From the NCBI RefSeq assembly GCF_000003855.2, contig NW_003101669.1:996795-1060794 (forward strand): 64,000 nt of DNA, in the 5' to 3' direction. A program made the translations under genes and the position numbers. The DNA is from Blastomyces gilchristii SLH14081. Its lineage: Eukaryota > Ascomycota > Eurotiomycetes > Onygenales > Ajellomycetaceae. Below, piece after piece: positions 48,158-60,892 of the stretch (positions are counted from its first letter, which is position 1; the number at the start of each line of letters is the position of its first letter). The notes under the pieces are model-generated. The model ran no database searches. It had not been told where the DNA came from and was given only the letters and a program-made list of their open reading frames with translations.

Positions 48158-50425
48158 ATGGTCAGGTTGACTACTTGGAACGGTAAGTATCCTAGAGCTA
48201 TCCCCAGGCATCCCACAGCTCGCAGAGCTAACCCACTCTGAGTGCAGTTAATGGGATACGGTTAGTGCTAAGGTCTGGATGATATCATTTTCGGTGGATG
48301 AAAGAATAACTAGAGGTCCTCTAGCAACCCGTTTTCGTATCATCCATGGCGAGAGAAGCGGTCCTTCGAGGTATGCAATAAATAACTTTCGAAATCTTGT
48401 CGTTTGTATATATATGCATCAATCCTAATACTTCAAATACAGGCGATGTTCGACGCCCTCGATGCGGACATAGTCATCTTCCAAGAGACAAAAATCCAAA
48501 AAAAGGATTTGCAAGATGATATGGTTCTCGTTAATGGCTGGGACTGTTTTTTCAGCCTTCCCAAGTATAAAAAAGGCTTGTGCTTTCTGTCCACTCTGCA
48601 CTTTTGAATCAAACACCTGTATATATATATATACATCACTAACCCTATGCGCAGGATATTCTGGAGTCGTAATATATACCAGGAATTCTAAATGCTGCCC
48701 GATTCGGGCTGAAGAAGGGATTACGGGCATTCTTTGCCTACCCGCATCAGTGTCACCGTTTCCTTCTCCCACTTCATTCCGCGACTTACCGGAAGAGGCA
48801 CAGATCGGTGGTTACCCTACTGCTGAACAGCTGGCTCTTTCAGACGTAGATGCTTCCACGCTTGATTCTGAGGGACGCTGTATGATCCTGGAATTTCCAG
48901 CATTTGTTTTGATTGGTGTTTACTGTCCCGCGAACAGGGACGAAACGCGAGATGGTTTTCGAACAGGGTTTGTAAATATACTGGATGCCAGAGTACGGAA
49001 CCTGGTCGCTATGGGGAAGCGCGTTATCGTGACGGGGGATTTAAACATATGTGGCTCAGAAATCGATTCGGCTCGCGCGCTTGAAGAGATACGGAAAGGT
49101 AACCTGACCGATTCGGAATTTGTATCTGCTCCCGTTCGTCGTGTTTTTAATCAGCTGGTCTATGGCGGGAAGGTTATTGGTGACAGGGACCAAGGAAGGG
49201 AAACCCCCATCCTTGTGGATTTATGTAGAAAATACCATCCTGATCGGCCGGGCATGTATACTTGCTGGGAACAAAGAGTCAATGCTCGACCTGGTAATTA
49301 CGGCTCACGGATCGATTATGTCCTCTGCGATAAAAGGATGGAAGACTGGTTTTCTGCATCCAATATCCAGGAGGGCCTTATGGTATTCGCTTCCATGTTA
49401 CTAGACATTCACATAATATGAAATTCTAACAGTGCAACTAGGGTTCCGATCATTGTCCCGTTTTTGCCGATCTTAAGGGCAAGGTGTTGTTGGACGGGGC
49501 AGAAGTCGACATTCTCGACATGCTTAACCCAAAGGGTACCTTCGAAAACGGCCAGCGGAAGCGGGAATACTCGTCCGCAGACATTCTTCCACTTTCAGGT
49601 AGATTGATTCCTGAATTTTGTCAGCGACGAAGTATCAAAGATATGTTATTTCGGCAGAGTTCACAGGGTGGTAGCCAGGGTAGCATGAAAGCTCCTAACA
49701 GCGGGACCACCACACTTTCTGCCGAAAAGACTTCCTTAGATATCAACCTTTCTACCATAGAGGGGCCGACTATGGCTTCTCCATCTCCTACACCATCGAC
49801 GCCATCAGCAGCGTCCACCACTCCTAAGCGGCCTCATAAAGGGGACGATGGCATCACATCACGACCAAAACGTTTGAAACGGAGCGAGTCATCGACCGCT
49901 ACTGCGACCAGGAAAGGGCAAAAGACCTTGAAAGGCTTCTTTGTCCCCAAAGAATCCTCTAGTACTACAGCGGTTTCTAGAGATGATGAAAAAGGCTCCT
50001 CGAATCCATCAACCATGGCAGGAGCAAGCAGCCCACAGAAGGGAACGACAAGAAATCTTCCCCCAGACTCGAGCTTTTCTTGTCCATCTGGAGACCAGTG
50101 TGGTCCAGAAGAAAACGGACGGCGACAATTACAGACGGCTGACACATTATCGTACAATGGAGATTATGATAGTAATGGTAGGGTACATGACCCAATTGCA
50201 AACAAGGAGTCATGGTCAAAACTCTTCACGAAAAAGCCCCCACCGAGATGTGAGGGCCACAATGAACCTTGCATCAGCCTTGTGACGAAAAAAGCGGGGA
50301 TTAACCGCGGCCGATCCTTTTGGATATGCCCGCGGCCTTTGGGGCCCACGGGCATTAAGAAAGCGGGTGACCAGTGGCGGTGCGATACTTTTATATGGTC
50401 GAGTGATTGGAATGGCCCTAGGTGA
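48158..50425 (+). CDS. APN2: AP endonuclease 2 (DNA lyase APN2)
   Basis: Six exons (48158-48182, 48248-48260, 48325-48370, 48443-48575, 48655-49382, 49442-50425) give 642 residues. The exonuclease-III/EEP fold is complete: WNVNGIRNPF (residues ~7-16), QETKIQKKDL (Glu43), GVYCPAN, GDLNICGSEID, SRIDYVLCD and GSDHCPVFAD hold the catalytic Glu, Asp, Asn and Asp-His. The C-terminal part has PCNA-binding motifs QRRSIKDMLF (~376) and the canonical QKTLKGFF (475-482), then a GRF zinc finger from ~585 (CEGHNEPC...FWICP...WRCDTFIW). The enzyme cleaves abasic sites and repairs 3' ends in the nucleus. Intron 4 needs a GC donor (AAAAAG|GCTTGT); every GT alternative breaks the frame. Exon 2 is 13 nt. Confidence 0.95.
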
Positions 50426-52046
50426 GGGCGTGGAATAGTTCTTTTCTTTCTTTGTATCCCTCTCCTTGTGTGAATCGAGGCATGTTCCGTCACCTGGGAC
50501 CTTCACACTAGGAGAGCTGGGATTCTTGAACGTTAGATGGGGTGATGCAGGGGTACTGCGAAAGTGTCAGTGTTGTATACTACTTCCATGGGCTGATACG
50601 GGCTTTGCATTGCTAGCAGGCGGCCGGCAATCGGCTCCGGAAGGTGGAGTGATGAAGGTATAGTTTGCACGCCATCAAGCATGTGTGGTGTGCCCCGCTG
50701 GGCATACATGTACATTACATTGTACAAGCCCTGCGTTGTCGAACACTAAACGGAGATATCACTTCATCCTTTGCCACTTTTGAGTGCTGGCAAACAGACA
50801 TGCCAGAAATACATGTTTTTGCCAAGGAGCGGGGAGTCCGGTTTTATTGGAGTGGGATGACCGGATTTTCGGTGGAGGTGGTACGACTACGTACGAAGCC
50901 CCTCGAGCGCCAGGAGTAACAGGGTTTCCATGCTATTTATGTATGAAGTGTTCCAGCTACTGATTCGTTGCGGAGCCTATCGACACATCAAGAGGCAAGG
51001 GCAGGACGTATGTTAACTTATGTAGCCATGTCGTGTATTCGCAGCTGTGAGCTGGTCAAATGCATATCTTATCTAGGCGCCCAGGAAGCCGATACTTGTA
51101 CCCGTGTTTCGCCATCGACCATGCGTAGGATATTTTGTCAAACATGTAGATGGAAAGAAAGAACCTAAGGAATAAATATTTTCCCTTTTTCTTTTGGTCG
51201 TGCGTGCAGAACGTACTGAGGTGAAAATACTCCATAGATCTCTAGAGTTGGGTTGTCGTGCGTGTACCTGTATCCACGCCCAAGTTCAATTAAGTACGAC
51301 CTCCTATTGGAGGGACCTATCTTGGCAGTGAGAGGCCATGCTCAGAAGATATAAATAATATTATTAGCAATGTAACATGCATGGCACAAGAGCTTCTGAC
51401 TTTTGTTGTGAGGTGAGGAATTAATTAATCATCCGGAAGAGAGCGGAAGGGGCGGCCGATGTTGCTCGAGATTCATCTGATGATGGATCTAGCAGTGAGA
51501 CAACCGTGACAACGGGCAATATATCTCTCGCCTCTTCTCACCAGCTATTTAGGAGAACTGTTAGACCGTCTTCGCTGGCGGAAAGGAGGGTTTGGTAGAA
51601 GTTGTTTGGCGCTTTTTGACCGCGGAAGAGCCCGTAACTTAAAAATAACCTTAGCCAGCCGGCTAACTATTATTCATTGAAGCATACTCCGTATAAAATA
51701 TAAAAATGCAGTGACAGAAAGTGACGGCCGATGGAACGATTCGAGGCTAAAGGAAGTATGGATCCATGAATCCATAGCCGAAGTTGATGGTTTCAGCGCT
51801 GTGAAAAAAAGTATGTGAGACTGAAGGTAATTACCGAACTAAAGTTGATCTCAATCCTAGATAACCATCACTTATTTATGCAACCATCACTTTTATTTTT
51901 AGGATGAAAGCTGAGGCGTTTTACTGTACTGTACATTAACTACTACAGTTGCCTGTACTGTACGGTGGAGCACTCGAGGAGAGGATAATACCGATGGCCG
52001 CTATAGAACAAAAGCTGAATTATTATCAACCGCTATTGTTATTAAC

Positions 52047-52087
<41 letters not shown>

Positions 52088-52585
52088 GATGGTGATACAA
52101 TATCTCTGATGCCTCAACACTAGCCACGGAGGGTCTGCTGTAGTTCTTCTCCGATCTAATCATATGGAAGGGAGGTTGGTTGCTTGTTCAAAAGTCAACG
52201 TTCACCTGACTTGTTTGCTGCCGGCTCGTCTTGGGATCAAAACCGTCGTCGTCGAATTTCTTCGTTGCCCGACGACGACCAACCCCCCAACCAACCAACC
52301 ACCTCCACCCGCCAGCAGCAGCCTCCACAACCACCACCTCGCAGAGAAATTTGGGTGATCTTTATCATTCCATCTAGCTAGAGGTTGGCGCTGGCTTTCT
52401 AATCTTCTTCATATTCTTACGATTAGTGTGTCCTGCTTACGGGCGCAGCAGCATTTTGAACTTCCCGGCGCTGCTGTTCTATCTATCCGCCTCCCGACCC
52501 GTCGCCAAATCCTATCCACCCTCGACAATGAAAATGGCTTGATCATTCAGATGTCTGTCATCGGGATGTCCGCCATGTTCTGGAA
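50426..52585. other. Intergenic region between APN2 and SRB8
   Basis: 2.2 kb with no gene I can support; short frames (e.g. 50665-50919) have no domain. A (TTA)n microsatellite lies at about 52047-52082. The last few hundred bases are C-rich with CCAACCAACC runs and probably form the SRB8 promoter and leader. Confidence 0.5.
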
Positions 52586-55500
52586 ATGATCTCACATTCT
52601 TCCTCCCGCCGGCCGCCATCCCGTCCCCCCGCTCCCAGTCGAGGGTCGTCATCACACTCCGTCGTCCCTTACCCTGCCTCGGATTCCTATCCAGCAATTG
52701 ATTCCCGTGCGCACCAAAATGAAGTCATCGACTTGACGGAGTCCGATGGCGGCGGCATGGCTGATATCGGACGCCCTGCTAAAAGACCGCGCTTGGATGT
52801 TGGCAATGAGCCCCCCCAATCTTCCTTAGACCACACCCACAACCAACATCAGCAACAACAATATCAAAACCAAGACCAGCCCAGCTCTCAGCATCATGTG
52901 TCTTCCATGACAGGTGAAACTCCAGAATCTTCTATGAATCCCTTGGATCTCATGAGCTCCTCTTCGACAGAGCAGACTGGCCGCCCGCCATGGTCATTCA
53001 AGGGGGAGATACCGAGGTCTGATGCTGAGGCCCAACCTGAGGCTTCCCAATGGCCGCAGTCCTCGTCTTTACCCCCGCTGCCTATTCGTCCTTGGAAGTA
53101 TGGCCCGCAGGAACGGTATCTCGCTGGGACGACGGACTCGAAAGGCGGTAAGGAGTGCGGGGCAGTGAAGACAACACCGTATCGTATCGATGTTCCGTCC
53201 ATTGCGCCGCGGTTCGCAGATAACAGTATGTTCCTTCACATCTAAAACAACGTGTATCTTGTTGCTATCTTGCTATGACTTTCAGAATCTCCTATTTCTA
53301 TTTGCTAATGTGTTTTGCAGAACCTGCGGATTTCTCCCCTTGGAGAGGGTCTCATCCTGAGGATGTACTGTCTGAGCAAACCGCCAAACAAGGCTTCTAT
53401 GACCGTGCCTCGGTGTCTAATGAAACAACGAGCGCAAAATCAGTTGTCTACCCCCAGTTCAAGAACCGGTCGGGATTGAAGCTCCTGTCATCCGTTTTTG
53501 CAGCAGCCCTGGAAAAACGTCAGGCTCTTCGCACAATCACTGCGGCCTCGACTTTTAGACCTCCGCCCCGAGTTACACTAACCGACATCAAACGTGAAGC
53601 GTGGCTTCGAGATCTGGCAAACCCCTCTGTTCCGTTACGTAGGCTTAGTCGTACCATACCTCACGGAATCAGGGGGAAGGTTCTACTGGACCAATGCCTT
53701 GGGAAATCTATTCCTATTTGCCGAGCTATATGGCTGGCCAAATGTGTGGGTGCCAACGAACTGCGCGCATTTAAAAGAAAAGGGACGTCTGCCGGGGTTG
53801 CAAGCGGTCTCGAAGCGAAGTGGGTACGAGACTGGACGATCAGTGTACAGCAATTTGTTGAGGGTGTGATTGCTGGTATTGGTGACGCGAACTGGAGATT
53901 GAGGATTTCTTACAGTATAAGACTCTTGGCGCGGCTCTTCCTCGAACACCTGGTTGAGCAAGACCATTTCCTAGAATGGTTCCTTACGTCGTTTCATAAT
54001 TCTTCGGTCGAGAATCTTCCTGTTTGGCTCCTCATGGTAGGGATTTACTGGGAAAATATCGTCCGTTATCGGAAAAGGGGCAAACGGTTAGCTGAATGCT
54101 TGCTGGAGAAACTGCGTCTGGTATGTTATCTATCTATACCCCCACAACCCCTTCTTCCTAAACCTAGACGCTGATGACATATATTGTAGGCTACTGAGGC
54201 CGATCAACACGCACATTTGAACCCCCTTACCCGGCGCTTATCTCGCCTTACCAAGACGTTGTCCCTATCTCATCCTTCGTGTTTCATCCTTCCACGATGC
54301 TGGGACAAATACGAAAATGTACTATCATCATGTCTAGATATGAACCTCTCAGACGACAAGGCTGGTTTTCAGAACCTCAAGGCCCGAAATGCTCGAGTTT
54401 GTCGGTTAGGAAATAGTCGTCGGAAACCCACACAGTCAACCAATCAGCGCCTAATCCAACTTCTTGACTCCTCTAGTGATGTTTCCACAATTGGCACAGA
54501 GTGTTTAAATATATCACAAGATTATAGCACTCTAGCCACCAAGGTTATAGAGTGGGCATCAACTTCCTTTCGATATGGTCTCGCGCGAATTTACACAGCG
54601 GTGCGTGTTTTTCGAAGATGGAAAAAGACTGGAATCGATATAGATTCCCACCTTCTTTCCTTCCTCGTACAAGATCACCGGAAGTCAGGCGTGCGGTTTC
54701 TTGACGTGTACCACGTTATTTGCGAACTGGTGCGATCGCAATCTTTTTCTGTAGCCAAGTACCTGCAGTGGCTTATGGCTCGTGGTAGTGTCAGCAATGT
54801 CTTGGGTTGTCCACAAATGGTACAGTACTTCAGTTTTCCCAATTGTTGTCTCATCTACGGTCAAAAATTGTTTTTCTAATGTGTAAGTTTGTAGCATATC
54901 CCGGGCGATATTGGACTCCTCGGACATCTGCCGTCAAGTCGTCTCCCAAACCACATATGGAATTTGCGAAATACACTCCTCTCAAGAACGGGTTTTTTAG
55001 TGGCTCTTGAGGTTGATACCATTCAACGCATTAAGGCTTCCGTCCGACGGCGTCTTCCAAACATGTTTCCTAAGGCCCCGCCTGAAGGGGATGCTGAAAT
55101 GACGGATGATGTTGATTTTTCTTCGCTAAGCTGGACGGTTAGGTCCGAAATTGGGAATTGGATAAGGGATCAGGTGGCTTCTCATGTCAAAGATAGCCTC
55201 AAGTAAGTCCTTAAAAAAAGAATATTTCCCACAGTTTCTCACCTGCTGACAACGTCCTAGAAGCGCTATGGATCGTGATTTCGGAAGTGAGGTCAAAACG
55301 TCAGCACTTATTCCTCAAGAGTTTTTCGAAGTACGATATATTCTTGAATGTCTCTGCGATTTGTCCATGCTTGCCGATGTCTTGAAATATGCATCCGGGT
55401 CCGACAATGTTACCGTATTAGCATCAGCTGTCGACACGCTTAACTGTCATCTGGATTCGTTTAACGCCATCGGCGCTACCAGTGATCTCTTCAAAAGCTT

Positions 55501-58000
55501 CACTAGCGCTTACGCCAGAATCAGCAAGGCAGAACTATCGGTTCAAGATCTAATTGCTTCACTTTTGGATGTTGCCATCAAGCTTCCAGGAGAGCTGTCC
55601 ACAGTTTCTCTGCTCCGCCGGGATCTACTCCAGCGGGATAGAAAACTGGCTATGGCAGCCTGCTCTCCGGTCTCTGACCACATCGTCGATACGTTAAATA
55701 CCTCCAACCCCACATTCACGGAAGAGCTAGATCAGCTATTAACTTCCGGGAATAGCATGGACGAATCAACCGTGGCACGAATCTTTGACAGCCTCTGCAA
55801 GAGACTTGAAGCTGGGAGCGTAAATGGTGAGCAGTGTGCGCATGACATAGCGCGATATTTTGCACAACTCAGGCCGTTCAATGCGAAATTGTTCGACAAC
55901 CTCATGATCAAATGGGTCATTTCGGTGCTGAGGTCGTCCCCTCGCCCAAATCTATCTACAATGCTACCACCGCTTATCGGCGTTGGTTGCGTAACATTAC
56001 ATTCTTTCTATGTGCTGGCTAGAGCACTGTTGCATTCCGATGTGCATAAAAGTACAATTCCTGATTTGGCAGAGCTTCGCATCAGTATGATTCAACTTCT
56101 AGATTCTAGGCTGTCCAATGGGAATGGGTCTCAGGACTTGGTAAGTTTGGCAGATTCCGATACGTAAATTATCACAGCCGTTTACTAATTTTTCTCATAT
56201 CAAGGTTGCATATCGGTTTAAAATTGCCCGGCAAGAGTACATGAGACAATTTTCTGGGGAAGCCCTCGGTCTCATACATGATCTGCTCGCGGAGCTTTCT
56301 GAAGGTGGAACCGACTCTCTTCCCAAGCAATTTAACAGTGAATTGTTGAGTACCGTTGTGACACCGCTTTTGTGCGAAATCATTGTTCGACATCCTGCTA
56401 CTATTAGTGCGGATTATGGGATCCGTTTACTGGAAAAGTTTCCCGCCTGCATAAACCTAACCGATCGGGCTCTGGGTCATTTGTTGGCGTCTCAAGTTCA
56501 AAGCGGTAAGCTTTCCCTAAAAAGAACAAGGCTCAACCCTGTGATTATTTTACGGCGACTAACTTACACATGGGACCAGGTCTTGTTGCTGCTGAAGAAA
56601 CTATAGAATCGATTAATGATTTCTCTTTGCCATTGTGTCTCATGAAATTACGACTACTTTTTGGTTTTGAGTGTGATAGCAATGTGAAGAAACGTATTTA
56701 TGACGTGGTTTTTGAAACAGCTAAATCAAATATGCGCAAGGGCCAGTCGCATTGGATTGATGTTGTGGGAAGTTTACATGCAGATGCAGCAAAAGAGGTG
56801 AATAGCACACTATCTGAATTACATTTTACTTCTTGAATTACAGTTGGATGGCTAACGTTTTCATCGCAGATCCGCCAACGAGCAGAGGAGCAACTATTGT
56901 CCCATGTGCTCACATCTGATAGTCTACCAACCAGTCCGACATCTGAGTCTAATACGCCACCGGGCTTTAATGTGTCTGCCCTCGTCTGTCTCCGTATCGT
57001 GGAGGACCTATCATTCAGCATTCCGGAGACTGGTAGCCCGTCACTTTGTCCTACGCTTATCGAAAAAATGAACATGATTTTGCACAGAATTACCACCCTT
57101 GAAAATAACCTGATGGAAGCCAATATCAGTCAAGATAACGACCATGCCACCGCCATCCGCCAGGCTCATGTGGTACAGCAATCTTCTGTAATCGCATTCT
57201 GGTTTTCTGTCTTGCTCCGCCTCATCGCCATCCACAGGTCCAGATTTGCCCCAGGCACTCTATCAAAGTCTGATCTGGCCGACCAAACCCGTCTCCTAAT
57301 CTCAATCAACTGCATTGCCCTATCGAGGACCCTCTCTCCCAAGGCCCCAGCCTGCCCACGCCCTTTTCCCTCAACCAGCCCTCTCACGCTCACCACCCCG
57401 TTGCAAGAACCGCGACCTCACTTCCCTTTTCATGTCACTGACACTGGCATATCGACCTCCCTACAAATCCAAGCCTTAGATGTTGCCGCAACTCTCCTCG
57501 ACTCCATCCCAGATGATTACCGCCACCAATGTGCCCGTTTCCTCCGCGACCGGTGCCCTCCGTTCCTACACCCACAAAACGACCCGCGCCTCCTCTTTCT
57601 TCTTGGGCCTCTAGCAGCAGACAACCAGCCATCCCCGACCACCACGCAATCCTCCCAGCAGCAGCCGGGAGGCTCCACGCTATCTCAAGCAAATCCAGGA
57701 ACCCCTGGTACACCCGCGACGCCCTTAGTAGTAGCATCAGTAGGTGCTACCGCAGCCTCCCAATCTTCTCAACAATTCCAGGGCGGTAACAGCTACAATG
57801 CTGCCACGTTCAACCCCTTTGACGACCAAAATTCGATTGTTGGTAAGTTGCGCGTACAGCAACGAGGGCGGATTGCGGGGCCATATCCACTACGGCCGTG
57901 GGAGATGTTAGAGGAATCAGCACCGGTTATTGGGGTTAATGACACGGCGGTGAATTTGGGGTGGTTTGCGGCGAGGAGGATTAGGGGTGATGTTGCGTGA
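52586..58000 (+). CDS. SRB8: Mediator kinase-module subunit 12 (SRB8/MED12)
   Basis: Eight exons (52586-53225, 53321-54120, 54190-54819, 54895-55202, 55261-56140, 56205-56505, 56580-56797, 56870-58000) with consistent phases give 1635 residues, the expected size for filamentous-fungal Srb8. The N-terminus is Ser/Pro- and Gln-rich and disordered, with a nuclear-localisation-like KRPRLD. The Med12 domain lies around residues 298-365 (DIKREAWLRDLANPSVPLRR, then IPHGIRGKVLLDQCL). Long helical repeats follow, then a low-complexity Gln/Ser/Pro/Thr stretch and a conserved end (PYPLRPWEMLEESAP). The protein works with Cdk8, cyclin C and Med13 to regulate RNA polymerase II. The first Met of the open frame was used; an upstream start is not excluded. 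Confidence 0.93.
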
Positions 58001-59137
58001 TGCGATCGAATGTTGATCTGAACCTAGATATGGACTCGCGTGTATGTGGGTAGTTATGGGAAAAGAGGATATGGGTATTTGGGTATTAAATATGATTCCC
58101 CAAATTTTCCCTTTTTATATATAGTTGATGACCGCGCCACTCTTTTCTCACCTGCATTCGTGGCATTCCTGGGATCATCTGCTATGGTTTGCGCTGGAAA
58201 AACTTTAGTTTGCGGCGTCAAGGAAGCTATACCTAGGTACATTGTGGTGTCATTATCCCCTTGTTTTTCCCCTCTCCTCTCTAATGGGTTTATTTATGAC
58301 CCTCATTTCTTATCCCATACCTACTTTGTCTTTTCTCTTGTTCTTTTCCTCCTTTTCATTTGTCCAGCATATTCTTACGACGAGACGGACGGACGATTAT
58401 GTACATCCATACCTTCTATTGCATTTGTGCATTTTTATTGTTATCATGGGCGGCATACTTTTCTAGGGCATTCTTCTCTTTTGTTTTTCATCTTTCATCT
58501 TCATTCCTTGGGTGCGTTTCACTTATTTTATCTGGTTCCTCTCTTACCGTATTTTGGCCCCTTTTTCGTATAGCATACATGCATATATATCCATTACGTG
58601 CATATTACCCCTCTGTTATATAAAGCAGCATAGCATAGCGTTTCTAGGATTCAAGGCAGCCTTGTTCTTGTTATTATGCGTGTACATAGGGACATATATT
58701 TAAAAAGGGAACTTTTGCGTTCCGTTGGTTCAAATCCATGAATGCTATTTGAGTACTCTGTAGGAGTTCGCGGTTCATTTTTTCCCCAGCTATTTTCCCA
58801 CCCTGTTCTCCTCTATAAGTATCGCATAATACAACATTTATAGCAAATGTGACGAGAGATCCCACAATCTGTAACCTTGCGCTATTCAGTTCTTCTATAA
58901 GTATTCTTCCTATTATTATCCAATCTCCATTATTGCCACCAACCTGGGATAGCTCCGTCCACGTGACCAAAGTCCGATGTCATCTCCAGCTTTGGATATC
59001 TATCCGTTATGCTTGAACCATGCTGTATCAATACTGACTTGTCTTCAGACCCTAATACCCATTACAATTGGCAGTATATCTCGCATTTATGTTTCCTACC
59101 TTTTGACAAACATTCCATTCTATTATCGAAGGGAGCA
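58001..59137. other. SRB8 3' region and CIA30 upstream region
   Basis: AT- and T-rich. The longest open frame (58040-58573) is Phe/Leu/Tyr-rich, starts just past the SRB8 stop and looks like untranslated sequence. No gene supported. Confidence 0.5.
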
Positions 59138-60433
59138 ATGATTCCCACCGCAAAATGCCTCGCCCAGCGGCCCGGTTTCATTAAACGGAGCGCGGAGGAG
59201 TTCGCCAGGTTCACGAAGATGGGTATGTAAAAGTTCAATGGATTGAAGGGGAATGCATCCTAGTCCATGCTACCTTCCATCATATCACCCGATATCGAAC
59301 CATTACATTCAACGCATCTGTTTGCTCACTTCGTGTTCGACGATTAGCATGGAACCTCAAAGCCCTCTCCGTCCCCTACAAACCCTACCACCTCCTCGAT
59401 TTCACAGACGAGAACACCATTGCGGGCTGCAAGACGATGTCCGACCGTGCTGTTGGTGGTTACAGCACCGCAAATCTAGACTATATCCCCGCGGATCCCG
59501 CTACCAATACCCCCGCACATGCCCGCTTTCATGGCTCGATCTCCACCAAGTTGCCGCAGAATTGGAAGATCCAGAGGACTGGTATGAGACTTATTTACTT
59601 ATATCTACGGAGAGAGTTGCCATTAAACATCTCGAGGCCGGCTGGCATATACGCTTGCTGATATATGTTATGTGCACACAGGTTACGCCGCCTTCCGCAA
59701 CCAAGACCGGGGCCTCTGGCTTTTCGGCCGCCTCTACTGGGACGTCGACCCATACACCTACCTCGCGCTCCGTGTCAAGTCCGACGGCCGCAGATACAAA
59801 GTAAACATTCAAACCGATTCGATTGTCGATACTGATATCCATCAACATCGCCTATTCACCAACCACCACCGCATTCCACAGTCCTCCTCCTCCGCCGCAG
59901 ATGCCACCTCCTACTCATCCGAACAAGGCGAGGTCGTCCCTGCCGCTCTAGCAGACTTTGCCCCCGAGCACCCATCATCCTCCAACACATACACTCACAC
60001 CACATCGCCAACAACCAACCCAGATTCCACGGGCTGGGAAACCGTGCTAATCCGCTGGAATGACTTTGTGCGCACAAACCTTGGCTTCGCCGTCGAGCCG
60101 CAGACTAGTATTATACGGCAACGCATCAAGTCCGTTGGTATTGGCTTGACGGATCGCGTTCAGGGTCCATATGATTTGCGCATTCATCGCATATGGGCTA
60201 CCAATGGGTTGTCAGAAGAGGAGATGGAAGAGGAGAGGAAGATTTGTGGGCCGAATGCGTTGCACATGACGGGGAAAGAGTGGGGGCCTGGAGGGATTGG
60301 GAGGCCTTCGATGGCTGAGCAGGAGGGGGCGGCGTTGGGGAAGTTGAAGGAGTTGAAAGAGGAAAAGGAGGGGCTTGAGGGGCTGGAGGGGCTAGAGGAG
60401 CAAAAAAAGAAGACGAGGGAGGACCAGTGGTGA
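59138..60433 (+). CDS. CIA30: Complex I intermediate-associated protein 30 (CIA30)
   Basis: Three exons (59138-59222, 59348-59581, 59682-60433) give 356 residues. Family blocks are in order: LLDFTDENTIAGCKTMSD, GGYSTANLDYIP, ARFHGSIST, YAAFRNQDRG, WDVDPYTYLALRVKSDGR, VNIQTDSIV-D-TDIHQHRLF, WETVLIRWNDFVRTN and VGIGLTDRVQGPYDL. The protein is a mitochondrial chaperone needed to assemble NADH:ubiquinone oxidoreductase. The N-terminus (MIPTAKCLAQRPGFIKRSAE) fits a targeting sequence. A ~55-residue Ser/Thr/Pro-rich insert (about residues 168-225) interrupts the domain, and a Lys/Glu-rich coiled tail ends the protein. It is convergent with ADE1 and part of the conserved MAT right flank. Confidence 0.93.
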
Positions 60434-60892
60434 ATGAATTGTTCAAGCAAAGAGGGTTATGGGGCAGAGGTAGAGGGCGTGGTGTTGCTTGTATATATGA
60501 GGCATGGGAGAAATTTCTTGGTTTATGGCGTGGTGGGAGAAGGGTTGTTCGATTTCTCCCATGCGTGTATTATTTATGACGACATTGGCATACTCCACAT
60601 GCTACTATTTGAATTACAGGCATATATTGGCGTTTTCTTATTATGATTCGAATCGAGCTAGGAGGAAGTTATACAGAATATTTATCTATTTGTTAGAGTC
60701 GGTCCTCCGTTCTTAAAATCAATATAATATACACCCGGAACCGAAAGTAGGTCGTCAGAACATTACCCATAACATATCTATCATGCATCCCATCTTCTTC
60801 CGTGAATGATGACCCCTTCCCTTAATTTCAGAGAACGTGTCATGCCCCCAAATTCCCCCACTATCATCCCTTACATCTCTCGATATATATCC
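60434..60892. terminator. Convergent 3' region between CIA30 and ADE1
   Basis: 459 bp between two stop codons facing each other. AT-rich and presumably holding both 3' ends; no distinct gene is seen. Confidence 0.4.

Noticed and set aside
57435..57737. Minus-strand frames across SRB8, APN2 and CIA30 exons
   Set aside because: Shadows of well-supported coding exons on the opposite strand.
58040..58573. 177-codon plus-strand open frame after SRB8
   Set aside because: T-rich 3' sequence giving a Phe/Leu/Tyr string without domain or splice context.
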